From NCBI GenBank assembly GCA_002418825.1, contig DIEW01000091.1:1-11767 (forward strand): DNA of 11,767 nt, in the 5' to 3' direction. This document shows, in pieces, positions 1-7,715 of the stretch (the first letter of the stretch is position 1; every line of letters begins with the position of its first letter). This stretch comes from Syntrophaceae bacterium UBA5764. GTDB taxonomy: Bacteria; Desulfobacterota; Syntrophia; Syntrophales; Smithellaceae. The notes under the pieces were generated by a model that saw only the letters and a program-made list of their open reading frames with translations, had not been told where the DNA came from and did no database searches. Made by a program: the position numbers and the translations under genes.

Positions 1-161
1 TTCTTGGAGATAATTTCCCAGCTTTGATCTTTACTGCCGTCGTTGACGAGAATGACATCAAAATCCAGATTTTTATCGCGGAAAAACGAAACAACGTTAT
101 CGATAGTACGGCCAACTATCTTTTCGCTGTTAAAAACAGGTATCACAACACTATGTTTCAT
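1..161 (-). CDS. Family 2 glycosyltransferase, N-terminal part (cut by window edge)
   Basis: Reading leftward from the ATG at 161, the first 53 residues form the start of a GT-A fold glycosyltransferase. SVVIPVFN (residues 4-11) is the first beta strand, and VNDGSKDQSWEII (39-51) is the strand carrying the nucleotide-binding region with the DGS signature of the GT2 family. Such enzymes transfer a sugar from a nucleotide- or lipid-linked donor on the cytoplasmic face of the membrane; donor and acceptor cannot be told from this fragment. The start is firm: an in-frame TAG lies three codons upstream, and an AGGT ribosome binding site (169-172) sits 7 bases before the ATG. It follows the large fusion gene after a 49-base gap, so it is probably co-transcribed. 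Dolichyl-phosphate-mannose-synthase-like or ArnC-like subfamilies are possible. Confidence 0.9.
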   Translation of the reverse strand, partial: MKHSVVIPVFNSEKIVGRTIDNVVSFFRDKNLDFDVILVNDGSKDQSWEIISK

Positions 162-210
162 GACAATTACCTAAATACCGTTATTGCTTGCAAATTGTTG
201 CAGTAAAATC

Positions 211-3200
211 CTAATTTTCAAGCCAGCGTTTACGGAATGCCGCGATTTCATCTTCCGTGTAAAAATGACGCGCATAGCGTGAACTGTATTCTTTATCCAA
301 GTATGAGGCGGGAAGCGGTAACGTTTTAAACTGTTCATAAAGTTTGCGGTAGGGCTTTTCTTCTCCGACGTTTGTGCTGATAATGGAAAAACTTTCCATA
401 CCCATAAATTCACGGAAAGCATTTTCTGCTACCCGGTTGAGGTCTTCCATGCGAATAATCATCAGGTTGACCCGGGGGGTGAATGTGTATATGTGATACC
501 CGTTGGTTTTGTCGAACGGCGTTTTAAATATATCTATGCCCCAGATTGGTTTAATCTGGTTATCAAACCACTGCCCGGGATCGTTATCACCGGATTTTTT
601 AAAAAACATTTTTTGCAGGTCTTCCAGTTTGAGTTCGCCGGATTTCCATTGTTTTTTCCAGTCCGGAATATATTCGTCAATAAGCTGGAAAAAGGTGCTG
701 ATTTTTTTTGCCACTGGGTCACGGACCAGGCTGATTACGTTCCAGTATTGTTCGTGATTATTGTCTATTTGCTGTCTTATTTTTTTGCCTTCCAGCAATT
801 TTTGGATGGATGCGGTCGGGTCTGTTCTTATTTGTTTGATACGTTCTATCCGCTGGTCTATTTTCTCTAATATATGAGCGTGATAAACCGGAGTTGAGAT
901 TTCCAGTTCCTTGAATTTTTTCTCCAAAGACAGATGAAGGCTTGTTGAACCGACTTTTCCCGACTGGAAAATGATTACCGGCCTATTCATGCGTGAATTA
1001 AATTCATTTCGCGTATCAAATGTTTTCATTTCATAGGTTGATGGATTTTTTTCCAGGAGAGAGATTTCTTTTACCGCGTCTGCCGTAGCCTTTAGATAGG
1101 CGTAACCATATCTTTGATCCGGCTCCAGATAAGCTCCTTCCGCCCATTCGTTCCAGGCGTTGATGAATAGTAAGCGCTTTTCCGGGCATTTTTCCCGCAG
1201 CGTAACCTTTGCGGCATTCAGCAGCCAGTTTTTATATAATTCCGGGCTGGAGAAAGCGAAGGTATAGCCGCATCCGGGTTTGCGTGCTTCATTATCCCAA
1301 CCTGGAAAAACCGTTTTGAATAACTTGTATTCGGCTGCTGAAGCTGAAGAACATTTTTTAACAATGTCTTTGTAATCAACAATGTTGCCGCTGTAATTGG
1401 GGTTGGCAATTTTTAATAAATGACTGATGTCAGGCAAAGCGATATTATGTGGAGGAAACTCAACAGCCGCATCAAAATTCACTTCACGGGGGTCTGTAAA
1501 CCAAAATGTTTGCGCGGCAATTAAATAGGGGGCGGCTATGCCGTTGGCCTGGCAATATTCGCGCCAGCGCTCAACTGTTTCTGAAACATTGGAAAGGATA
1601 TTTGGCCTATATATTATCAGGACCGGACGGCCATTAATTCGAAGATAGCGTTTATCCTGGAAAAGGGGAAGAATATCTTTTATAAACCGAAGGTTACTTT
1701 CCGGTGAATGTTCTTGGGCAATCAGGATGTCATTTTCCTGGCCATCCCAGCGACGTGTCCAGTTCTCATTAGCCCAGCAAACGCAGAAGGGGAAATCTTC
1801 CTTGCTTTCCAGGAATAAATCTAACGGTTTTCTCAGGAGGCGTTGCCCGTTAAACCAGTAGTAGTGAAAGCAAAATCCATAAATTCCATGCTTTTTCGCC
1901 AGTTCAATTTGACGCTTCTGAATTTCCGGAACGCGCAGGTCGTAGAATCCAAGCTCACCCGGAAGCCGCGGCTGATAATGTCCCACAAATTGTGGCGTTG
2001 CTTTAGAAACATTCATCCATTCGGTAAAACCTTTACCCCAGAACTCGTCATTAAGAGGAATGGGGTGAAATTGCGGGAGATAAAAAGCGATTAGCTTGAT
2101 TGTTGATTCTTCTGAAGAAACATTTTCGTCCGAAAGCGGCACATAATCATCTTTTATTTTTTTGCAGGCCATTGATACCAGTTGTTCGTATATTTTTTTA
2201 TGCGCTGTGTCGGTTGTTTGAAGTGCTGCGTTAGTTGTTTGGAGCACTGCATTAATATTGATGCGATTATGCAAGCGTAAAAACAAACCCTGCATGCCTT
2301 CTCTGCGCAAAACGGAGGGAACTTTGTGGATATTAGTTAATCCGTAGAATAAGCCGGATAAAATTTTTTTGAATATCCGCAGTGGATGCGTAAGAAGCGT
2401 AAATATTTTTCGTAAAATATAACGTAAGCGTTTTTTTAAAAGATTATTAAGCCGCTCTTGCAGTTGGGCAAAAGACTCCTGTGAAATTTTCAGCTCATCG
2501 TGTAGTTTAGCGTAAGATTCCTGCGATATTTTCAGTTCATCTTGGAGTTTAGCGTAAGATTCCCGTAATTTTTTAAGGTCATCCTCGATTGTCCGAATAG
2601 TATTTGTTTTTTGTTTTATTATATCGTTCAGTTCAAAAACCTGATTCAATAATCTTTCGGTTTCCAGCGTCGTTGATGCCAGTAATTTTTTGTATCTTTC
2701 AACATCTGTTTCAAAATTCGGTTCGAACTTATCGAGTGATGAGCGCTCTTGCTTATCAAGGGATGACAAATAGACAGGACCTGCCTGCAGGCATAGTTCC
2801 TTATAAATTTGAATTAAATTCTGCGGCGCATTTGAGGCGAGAAGGTCATTAATTTTTCCGGAACTGTGCCGTAAATCAACGGAGATTGTTTTACATGCCT
2901 TGGCCAAAGTTTCATCGTCAGCTTCAATTTGCAGAAAATTGAGCAGTCGCCGCAGCTCGGATTGGGGGTCATGAAAATATGAATCAAAATGAGTAATGAT
3001 TCTATTTTCATCCTCAGCGGCGGCAAGTAATTGCTGGGAATATGTTAACCAAAGCGCGTAAGAAAAAGTATTCGAAGCGTAGCCGCGCCGACTGAGAGAA
3101 AGATAAACATCATAGGGATTGCGTAAACAGACAATAATTTTCAGGCCAGAAATGTGCGCCTGCCAGAAGGGCAGGGTTAAGGAATTTCTTGGGTCTTTCC

Positions 3201-3507
3201 AGCCCCAGAGATGATAAGCGGAGAATTCTTTAATAAGTTTACTGGCACGAGAGTGAATATGCAGGAGCCGGGGGTCTTTTGTCCAGCCGTCACCAAATAG
3301 GGGTGGTAAATCCCAGCTTCCGTTAAAACATGCCAGAATTTCTTCGTTGATTATTCTGAACTTGTCGTTTTCCCAAAACCCCTCAGGATTATCTCCTGCT
3401 GGTGGAATCAAATCTTTTTCTTCACCAAGATGCACGCCGCATATATTGAGCATTCTTGCAATCATCGATGTGCCCGATCGATGCATTCCTGCAATACAAA
3501 TAACCAT
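211..3507 (-). CDS. Tri-modular sulfotransferase-like / coiled coil / WbsX (GH99-like) / sulfotransferase-like protein
   Basis: This 1098-residue protein has at least three catalytic-type modules. Residues 1-250 are a sulfotransferase-like P-loop domain, with GMHRSGTS (7-14) at the 5'-phosphosulfate site and LRNPYDVYLSL (about 126-136) at the 3'-phosphate site. Residues about 265-358 are coiled coil with 14-residue repeats. Residues 355-415 are basic and amphipathic and probably touch the membrane. Residues about 469-815 are a WbsX domain (Pfam Glyco_tran_WbsX, often called GH99-like), with FYLPQFH, WANENWTRRW and NEWAEG, whose two glutamates are E787 and E790. Residues about 840-1098 form another P-loop domain, with SGKVGSTS and LVRDPVAKK, resembling putative capsular-polysaccharide sulfotransferases. 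The usual WbsX protein is about a third of this length. The ATG at 3507 is chosen over an in-frame TTG four codons upstream because GGAG lies 6 bases before it. Sulfation of a glycan is inferred; substrates are unknown. Confidence 0.85.
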   Translation of the reverse strand: MVICIAGMHRSGTSMIARMLNICGVHLGEEKDLIPPAGDNPEGFWENDKFRIINEEILACFNGSWDLPPLFGDGWTKDPRLLHIHSRASKLIKEFSAYHLWGWKDPRNSLTLPFWQAHISGLKIIVCLRNPYDVYLSLSRRGYASNTFSYALWLTYSQQLLAAAEDENRIITHFDSYFHDPQSELRRLLNFLQIEADDETLAKACKTISVDLRHSSGKINDLLASNAPQNLIQIYKELCLQAGPVYLSSLDKQERSSLDKFEPNFETDVERYKKLLASTTLETERLLNQVFELNDIIKQKTNTIRTIEDDLKKLRESYAKLQDELKISQESYAKLHDELKISQESFAQLQERLNNLLKKRLRYILRKIFTLLTHPLRIFKKILSGLFYGLTNIHKVPSVLRREGMQGLFLRLHNRININAVLQTTNAALQTTDTAHKKIYEQLVSMACKKIKDDYVPLSDENVSSEESTIKLIAFYLPQFHPIPLNDEFWGKGFTEWMNVSKATPQFVGHYQPRLPGELGFYDLRVPEIQKRQIELAKKHGIYGFCFHYYWFNGQRLLRKPLDLFLESKEDFPFCVCWANENWTRRWDGQENDILIAQEHSPESNLRFIKDILPLFQDKRYLRINGRPVLIIYRPNILSNVSETVERWREYCQANGIAAPYLIAAQTFWFTDPREVNFDAAVEFPPHNIALPDISHLLKIANPNYSGNIVDYKDIVKKCSSASAAEYKLFKTVFPGWDNEARKPGCGYTFAFSSPELYKNWLLNAAKVTLREKCPEKRLLFINAWNEWAEGAYLEPDQRYGYAYLKATADAVKEISLLEKNPSTYEMKTFDTRNEFNSRMNRPVIIFQSGKVGSTSLHLSLEKKFKELEISTPVYHAHILEKIDQRIERIKQIRTDPTASIQKLLEGKKIRQQIDNNHEQYWNVISLVRDPVAKKISTFFQLIDEYIPDWKKQWKSGELKLEDLQKMFFKKSGDNDPGQWFDNQIKPIWGIDIFKTPFDKTNGYHIYTFTPRVNLMIIRMEDLNRVAENAFREFMGMESFSIISTNVGEEKPYRKLYEQFKTLPLPASYLDKEYSSRYARHFYTEDEIAAFRKRWLEN
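2213..2254 (-). repeat. 21-bp direct repeat encoding a 7-residue unit
   Basis: Two adjacent 21-base units (2213-2233 and 2234-2254) match at 17 of 21 positions and encode LQTTNAA / LQTTDTA-type heptads just before the WbsX domain of the fusion protein. This is a second heptad-length duplication in the same interdomain tether. Confidence 0.7.
2474..2557 (-). repeat. 42-bp direct repeat encoding a 14-residue coiled-coil unit
   Basis: Two adjacent 42-base units (2474-2515 and 2516-2557) match at 36 of 42 positions, and a third unit begins at 2558. Each encodes a 14-residue block of the type QESYAKLHDELKIS, which is two heptads, so the copy number can change without breaking the coiled-coil register. 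The repeat lies in the tether between the first sulfotransferase-like domain and the WbsX domain. Confidence 0.85.
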
Positions 3508-3513
3508 ATTAAT

Positions 3514-3517
3514 CTCC
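3514..3517 (-). promoter_or_regulatory. Ribosome binding site of the fusion gene
   Basis: GGAG on the minus strand lies 6 bases before the ATG at 3507. It overlaps the in-frame TTG at 3519-3517 that would otherwise give a four-residue longer protein, so it decides in favour of the ATG. Confidence 0.75.
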
Positions 3518-3557
3518 AAAGTTGAATCAGTTATTCAATAAAATCATTAAACATGTT

Positions 3558-3585
3558 TTTTTACATGAAGAATTCAAATTTTCAA
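3558..3585 (-). promoter_or_regulatory. Weak candidate promoter for the fusion gene
   Basis: On the minus strand TTGAAA (3585-3580) and TAAAAA (3563-3558) are separated by 16 bases, upstream of the fusion gene. The sequence is very AT-rich, so a match of this quality can arise by chance. It gains a little weight from lying just after a terminator-like hairpin. Confidence 0.25.
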
Positions 3586-3587
3586 GC

Positions 3588-3619
3588 AAAAAAAGGGTAT
3601 TTAATAAGGCTCTTATTAA
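3588..3619 (-). terminator. AT-rich hairpin followed by a T-run, possible terminator of the sulfotransferase gene
   Basis: A perfect 8-base inverted repeat, TTAATAAG (3601-3608) and CTTATTAA (3612-3619), has a 3-base loop. On the minus strand it is followed after 6 bases by seven T residues (3594-3588). It lies 38 bases past the stop of the sulfotransferase gene. The stem is almost all A-T and the T-run is displaced, so termination would be weak or partial. Confidence 0.4.
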
Positions 3620-3656
3620 GCCAGAGTTTTGTTCCCTGTTTAGTTTTAAAATATGC

Positions 3657-4430
3657 CTAGGACGTGCGCTCAAATTTATAGTTAAAATAATCAATGTCCC
3701 TCTGGTATAAATTTTGAACAATGGCGCGGGTTTCCTGTGTGTAATACTCGCTGTAGTGTTTGTGATTTGACCTATTCATTATACGGTTTAGTGGCTTAAT
3801 TTTTTGCTGGTCAATTCCAATTCTGTCGCATATTATCCCAAAATCAGTTTGAAAGCTTTCAAAACGGCCGACAAAATCAACGGCAATTTTTTCGTTTTTA
3901 TCTGTAAGATAATATAATTGATCCCATTCTAATGTGATTAGACGGGGGTTATTAATATTATTGATATTATAAAGGATATGGACAAAATCATCAAAAGAAC
4001 GGGAATTTTTTATAAAAAATTCCCATTTTGAGTGGTTTTTTTCGTATCTTTTAAGTCTGGCGAGAAGATGGATAAAATCGTCAAATGAACTGGTGTTATG
4101 TAGAACATATATCCAGATTCCTAAAGTACGGGCTTTTTCATATCTATTGCGGTTGCGTTCACTTTTATTTCTTTCCCTCCATTTAATCCTTCCCGCCTCT
4201 TCAATCATATTGTACCAGGAAACCAGCCGGTCCCAGGGATTACGAACGAAAGCAAAGCTGAAGTATTGATTCCAGTCGTCCAAAGTTTCTATTCCAACCT
4301 TGACCGAACTATGCCGCGTCCCGACTGTTTTCATGTCATCGAATTGCGCGCGCAATATGTTTTCTATTGTCGAGCCCGCGGTTTTTTGAATATGGATAAA
4401 TGCTATTTTTTGGGACGGAGATATCAACAT
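3657..4430 (-). CDS. PAPS-dependent sulfotransferase family protein
   Basis: The 257-residue protein has the layout of Sulfotransfer_2-type enzymes, which move a sulfate group from PAPS to a sugar hydroxyl. IQKTAGST (residues 14-21) is the 5'-phosphosulfate loop, FVRNPWDRLVSWY (61-73) is the 3'-phosphate-binding strand and helix, and the tyrosine-rich HYSEYYTQETRAIV stretch near the C-terminus is typical of the family. SFDDF occurs twice, at 115-119 and 145-149, exactly 30 residues apart, which suggests an internal duplication. An in-frame TAA three codons before the ATG fixes the longest reading, but I see no good ribosome binding site. The gene follows the transporter-like gene by 55 bases and looks more AT-rich than the nif genes. 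The acceptor is probably the glycan made by this cluster (inference). Confidence 0.87.
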   Translation of the reverse strand: MLISPSQKIAFIHIQKTAGSTIENILRAQFDDMKTVGTRHSSVKVGIETLDDWNQYFSFAFVRNPWDRLVSWYNMIEEAGRIKWRERNKSERNRNRYEKARTLGIWIYVLHNTSSFDDFIHLLARLKRYEKNHSKWEFFIKNSRSFDDFVHILYNINNINNPRLITLEWDQLYYLTDKNEKIAVDFVGRFESFQTDFGIICDRIGIDQQKIKPLNRIMNRSNHKHYSEYYTQETRAIVQNLYQRDIDYFNYKFERTS

Positions 4431-4485
4431 GATTATTTACGCATGAAAAAATATTTTCAAAAACGACGGCTTTTTATTCAAAAAT

Positions 4486-6324
4486 TTAATCTACTTCCAT
4501 ATCGTCTTCTTCTTGACTTTTGACGGCATCCTCTTTCTCGGAAAGACTGCTCCATATTTCTTTGATTTGCTTTCGTGTTGACGAAAACCATTCCGGCGTG
4601 CCTATGCCCAAAAGCTTTTTTCCATCAGCCACGATTACCGAAGATTCGCCGTAGCAACCTACCTTGTCAAGGTTTTTGCTGAAGATTAATACTAATATCT
4701 TGTTTTGAAGCAAATCAAGAAAACGGGCGGCTGTTTTTAAATCAAGCGGTATAAGCCCTGCGGCGTCTATCATGACCCATTGCGAGTTTGAATTTGCAGC
4801 GGCGATAAAGCTCAGCAGGAATTTGTTTCCGGCGTCTATGCTGTCCCACAATTTTTGGTTGATTTGCTTATTCAGTTCCGCAGGAAATTGTTCCGTGAAA
4901 TTGCGCCATGTTTGCTCATCGGGAAAATAATTTTTAAGATCCGTCCACTTTGCGTTTGGCTCTAAATTCAGCAACTGACGCATAGACCGGTAAGGACAGC
5001 TATGGTCGCTAATGACGATTTGCGATGAATTAAGCGCGCTTTTCACCGCCTGTTTTGAGCTTCCCAGAAGCAAATTTATTATTTCCGGCAGAGTATAATA
5101 ATTCAGTTTCGTTTTTAAAACCAATGCCAGGCGGTTTCCTCTGGCAAGCGAGACGCTATTCGTGCCGCTTTTTAACAAGTTTTCTGAATTGTCGGAAGTG
5201 ATAGTTACTTCATAGGCTTCTTGAGGAGGGCATTCTCGAAAGTCATTATTTTTAGGAGGATTGACAAATTGGAAATGCCGCCGCGCCTGAGGGTAAAATC
5301 GATTGGCGGATGTTATAAGAGCAAAACTGGCGCGCAAATTTATCATGGCGTATTGCAGGGCAAGCAGATACACAAGCAGTTTTCCCCATCCGGATTTATC
5401 CTGCATGATGTTCACGCCCATGGCAATAATGATTAAACCGATGATAATGGCCATAAAAATCCCGCTGACCAGTTCGCTGTCAAAGGGTGTGCGCAAGCGG
5501 TTTTCATAAGCATCGAGCTCCCGTTTTATCGGTCCGGAAGAAAGAGCTTTATTGACAAATTTAGTGTCTGAAACGCCGGGGAACTGATGTTTGAAGTGCT
5601 TTAGCAGTTTTTTGTACTCGCCTCCCGACACCGGCAATACTTTATCATATTTGGCAGAATGGAAGGCGCCCGCTTTGCTTATTTTATATTGAAAATAACT
5701 GTAAAAAATCAGGATGACCGCGATGCTTGTAGTCAGTAAATGTTCCAGATAAAAAAGGACAATGACCGCGAGAATGAAAGTAAGCCCTGGTATGACCAGC
5801 ATAAAAAGCGTGCGCAAGAAGCGGCCGCAAAACCTCGCGTCAATTCTGGCCAGCCGGGCGAGGTATGTGTTGATTTCCGGGGCGTTTCCTTCAATGGAAA
5901 AAATATTTTCCTTTTCCCCCAGCAGGCAAAAAACACGTTGAGAGCAGAATTCCTCGTACAGTCTTGCGATTTTCAAGCCATGTTTTTTGTAGAAGTAAGT
6001 GCATAGCGCTGACAAGCTGAGAGACACAGCCACGAATAGACTTCCGATTGTCAATAGGCTCAACGAAGTCCGCGGGTCAAAAGAATAACCCGCCATAGTG
6101 ATAATTTCTCCGGAAGAGAAATGTCTCGCGTAATAGATGATTATGAAAAAAACCTGGACCTGAAATATAATACCCAGAAAGCCGACAACCAGAATGAATA
6201 ATGAGGAGCTTTTATAACGCCAGATTGAGTCGGAAATAAACCAGCCCAAAAATGAAAAATATGATTTTATTTTCTCCGGGATAATATTTGTAATTTTTTT
6301 GTAAGATAAAATATTTTTTGGCAT
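4486..6324 (-). CDS. ABC-exporter-like membrane protein with degenerate ATPase domain
   Basis: The 612-residue length and layout match a half-size ABC exporter. Six hydrophobic segments lie at about 41-64, 89-110, 172-191, 196-212, 285-304 and 315-337, followed by a domain (about 370-580) that keeps the outline of a nucleotide-binding domain. Its key residues are lost. The Walker A position (about 402-415) reads LVLKTKLNYYTLPE with no GxxGxGK. The signature region is SIDAGNK instead of LSGGQ. The Walker B strand QWVMID keeps D520 but has Ala where the catalytic Glu belongs, and the switch-His position is Lys550 in IFSKNL. The end pattern VIVADGKKLLGIGTPEWF is still ABC-like. The C-terminus is an acidic tail. 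I infer a catalytically inactive partner subunit or a repurposed membrane scaffold. In-frame stops precede the ATG; no clear ribosome binding site is visible. Confidence 0.77.
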   Translation of the reverse strand: MPKNILSYKKITNIIPEKIKSYFSFLGWFISDSIWRYKSSSLFILVVGFLGIIFQVQVFFIIIYYARHFSSGEIITMAGYSFDPRTSLSLLTIGSLFVAVSLSLSALCTYFYKKHGLKIARLYEEFCSQRVFCLLGEKENIFSIEGNAPEINTYLARLARIDARFCGRFLRTLFMLVIPGLTFILAVIVLFYLEHLLTTSIAVILIFYSYFQYKISKAGAFHSAKYDKVLPVSGGEYKKLLKHFKHQFPGVSDTKFVNKALSSGPIKRELDAYENRLRTPFDSELVSGIFMAIIIGLIIIAMGVNIMQDKSGWGKLLVYLLALQYAMINLRASFALITSANRFYPQARRHFQFVNPPKNNDFRECPPQEAYEVTITSDNSENLLKSGTNSVSLARGNRLALVLKTKLNYYTLPEIINLLLGSSKQAVKSALNSSQIVISDHSCPYRSMRQLLNLEPNAKWTDLKNYFPDEQTWRNFTEQFPAELNKQINQKLWDSIDAGNKFLLSFIAAANSNSQWVMIDAAGLIPLDLKTAARFLDLLQNKILVLIFSKNLDKVGCYGESSVIVADGKKLLGIGTPEWFSSTRKQIKEIWSSLSEKEDAVKSQEEDDMEVD

Positions 6325-6392
6325 TTTAAAAATGTAATTTTTTTAAATTACGGATTAATTGTCATGTTTTTATTTTAAAATTTTTAAAAAAG

Positions 6393-7709
6393 TTATTGGT
6401 TGCTATTTCTGGTTGATTTCGCGGTAAATTTAAACCAGAGGTTTTTTGTTGCTCTCAGTAAAGGCAAAAGTGTAAGGCGCAGCCAAGGACGTTGATTTAT
6501 TAAAAGCTTTAAGCTTCCTATTTTAAGGGACAGATGATAGTGAATTACATCTGATATGTCCCTCCAGAAGGTTCGATGGTGGCCGTAATCCGCCAGGGGT
6601 AAATCTGTTTTGGGAAATGATTTGAATCTGCGCAAGCCGTTTTTGGCGTTTATGGTGGCTTGAAGAAAACCATGGCCGAACCAGCGATCCGGTTCGAGGT
6701 GACAGCCTTCCGCCCATTCGTTCCAGGCATTGATAAATATGATTTTATCGCTGTCATTACCTTGCTGAATTTTGTCTATGGTGGAGGCAAGCCAGTACTC
6801 ATAGTTTTCCGGGGTTGCGTTTTGCACCACAAGCGCGCGGTTTCCGGTTCTTGCCGTGTTATCCCATGATGGGAAAACTGTTTTAAAAATCCGTGAACCG
6901 CTGTAGGTGCGGTTGAGATAAGATTGAGCGATTGGGGCATACTGTATTACATTGCCTTGAAATGGTTCAAAAAATTCAATCGCGGCATTGATGTTTTCCG
7001 GCTTTTGTAAATTATGCGGAGGGAATTCCACGCCGCTGTCAAATCCGAAATCGGAGTAGTTTTCGTTGCCGTAGGTGAGCGCGGCGCATACATGAATCTC
7101 GCCTAATCCGGCAGAGCGGCAGTAATCACGCCATGTTTGCAGTGTTTTGTTTACGTCGGGCAGGTGCTGTGGCCTGTAAACAATCAGGAATAGTTTGCCA
7201 TCCACTCGTATGTAGCGCTTATCACGGAAAAACGGGACCAGCGATTTAATGAAATTAAGATTATCTTCCGGCAAGTATTTTTGTTCGATGAGCACTTCGT
7301 GGTCTGAGGCGTCCCAGCGGCGTGTCCAATCCTCGTTAGCCCAGCACAGGCAAAAGGGCATGTCACTTTGCTCATCAGCAAGCATGTCATCGAGCGGCAG
7401 ATTTAATACGCGCCTGCCGGAAAACCAGTAATAGTGATAACAAAAGCCATCAATGCCGTATTTTTTAGCTGTTTCAATTTGTTCTCTGCGGGTCTGGCGC
7501 ACGCGTAAGTCATAGAATCCAAAATCACCAGGCAAATGCGGCTGATAATGGCCCGCAAAAAGGGGTTTAGCTTTTGTAACGTTTGTCCATTCTGTAAAAC
7601 CTTTTCCCCACCATTGGTCATTTTCCGGCGTAGGGTAAAACTGCGTCAGGTAAAACGCAATCAATTTAGGCGAGTGTGTGTGTCCTGAGACTGGTTCAAT
7701 TAATTTCAA
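6393..7709 (-). CDS. WbsX family (GH99-like) glycan-active protein, stand-alone
   Basis: The 438-residue protein is a complete WbsX domain, with FYLTQFYP near the N-terminus, WGKGFTEWTNVTKAKP, FCLCWANEDWTRRWD, VEFPPHN, KTVFPSWDN and INAWNEWAEGCHLEPD. The family is annotated as putative glycosyltransferase or GH99-like and occurs in O-antigen and capsule loci. E331 and E334 in NEWAEG have the spacing of the two active-site glutamates of GH99 enzymes, as I recall them. The C-terminal 50 or so residues (LSLKIGSLKLL onward) are basic and amphipathic, suggesting peripheral membrane binding. It is strongly similar to the middle domain of the fusion protein. The start is a TTG: there is no ATG before the domain, a TAA lies seven codons upstream, and AGGT (7716-7719) sits 6 bases before it. 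Confidence 0.88.
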   Translation of the reverse strand: MKLIEPVSGHTHSPKLIAFYLTQFYPTPENDQWWGKGFTEWTNVTKAKPLFAGHYQPHLPGDFGFYDLRVRQTRREQIETAKKYGIDGFCYHYYWFSGRRVLNLPLDDMLADEQSDMPFCLCWANEDWTRRWDASDHEVLIEQKYLPEDNLNFIKSLVPFFRDKRYIRVDGKLFLIVYRPQHLPDVNKTLQTWRDYCRSAGLGEIHVCAALTYGNENYSDFGFDSGVEFPPHNLQKPENINAAIEFFEPFQGNVIQYAPIAQSYLNRTYSGSRIFKTVFPSWDNTARTGNRALVVQNATPENYEYWLASTIDKIQQGNDSDKIIFINAWNEWAEGCHLEPDRWFGHGFLQATINAKNGLRRFKSFPKTDLPLADYGHHRTFWRDISDVIHYHLSLKIGSLKLLINQRPWLRLTLLPLLRATKNLWFKFTAKSTRNSNQ

Positions 7710-7715
7710 GTAATG

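Noticed and set aside
493..870. 125-codon hydrophobic open frame on the plus strand
   Set aside because: Antisense to the C-terminal domain of the fusion gene; its hydrophobicity follows from the complement of Lys/Glu-rich codons.
4486..6324. Calling the ABC-like gene a pseudogene
   Set aside because: The frame is intact over 612 codons with family-typical length, so motif loss without stops suggests a retained protein rather than decay.
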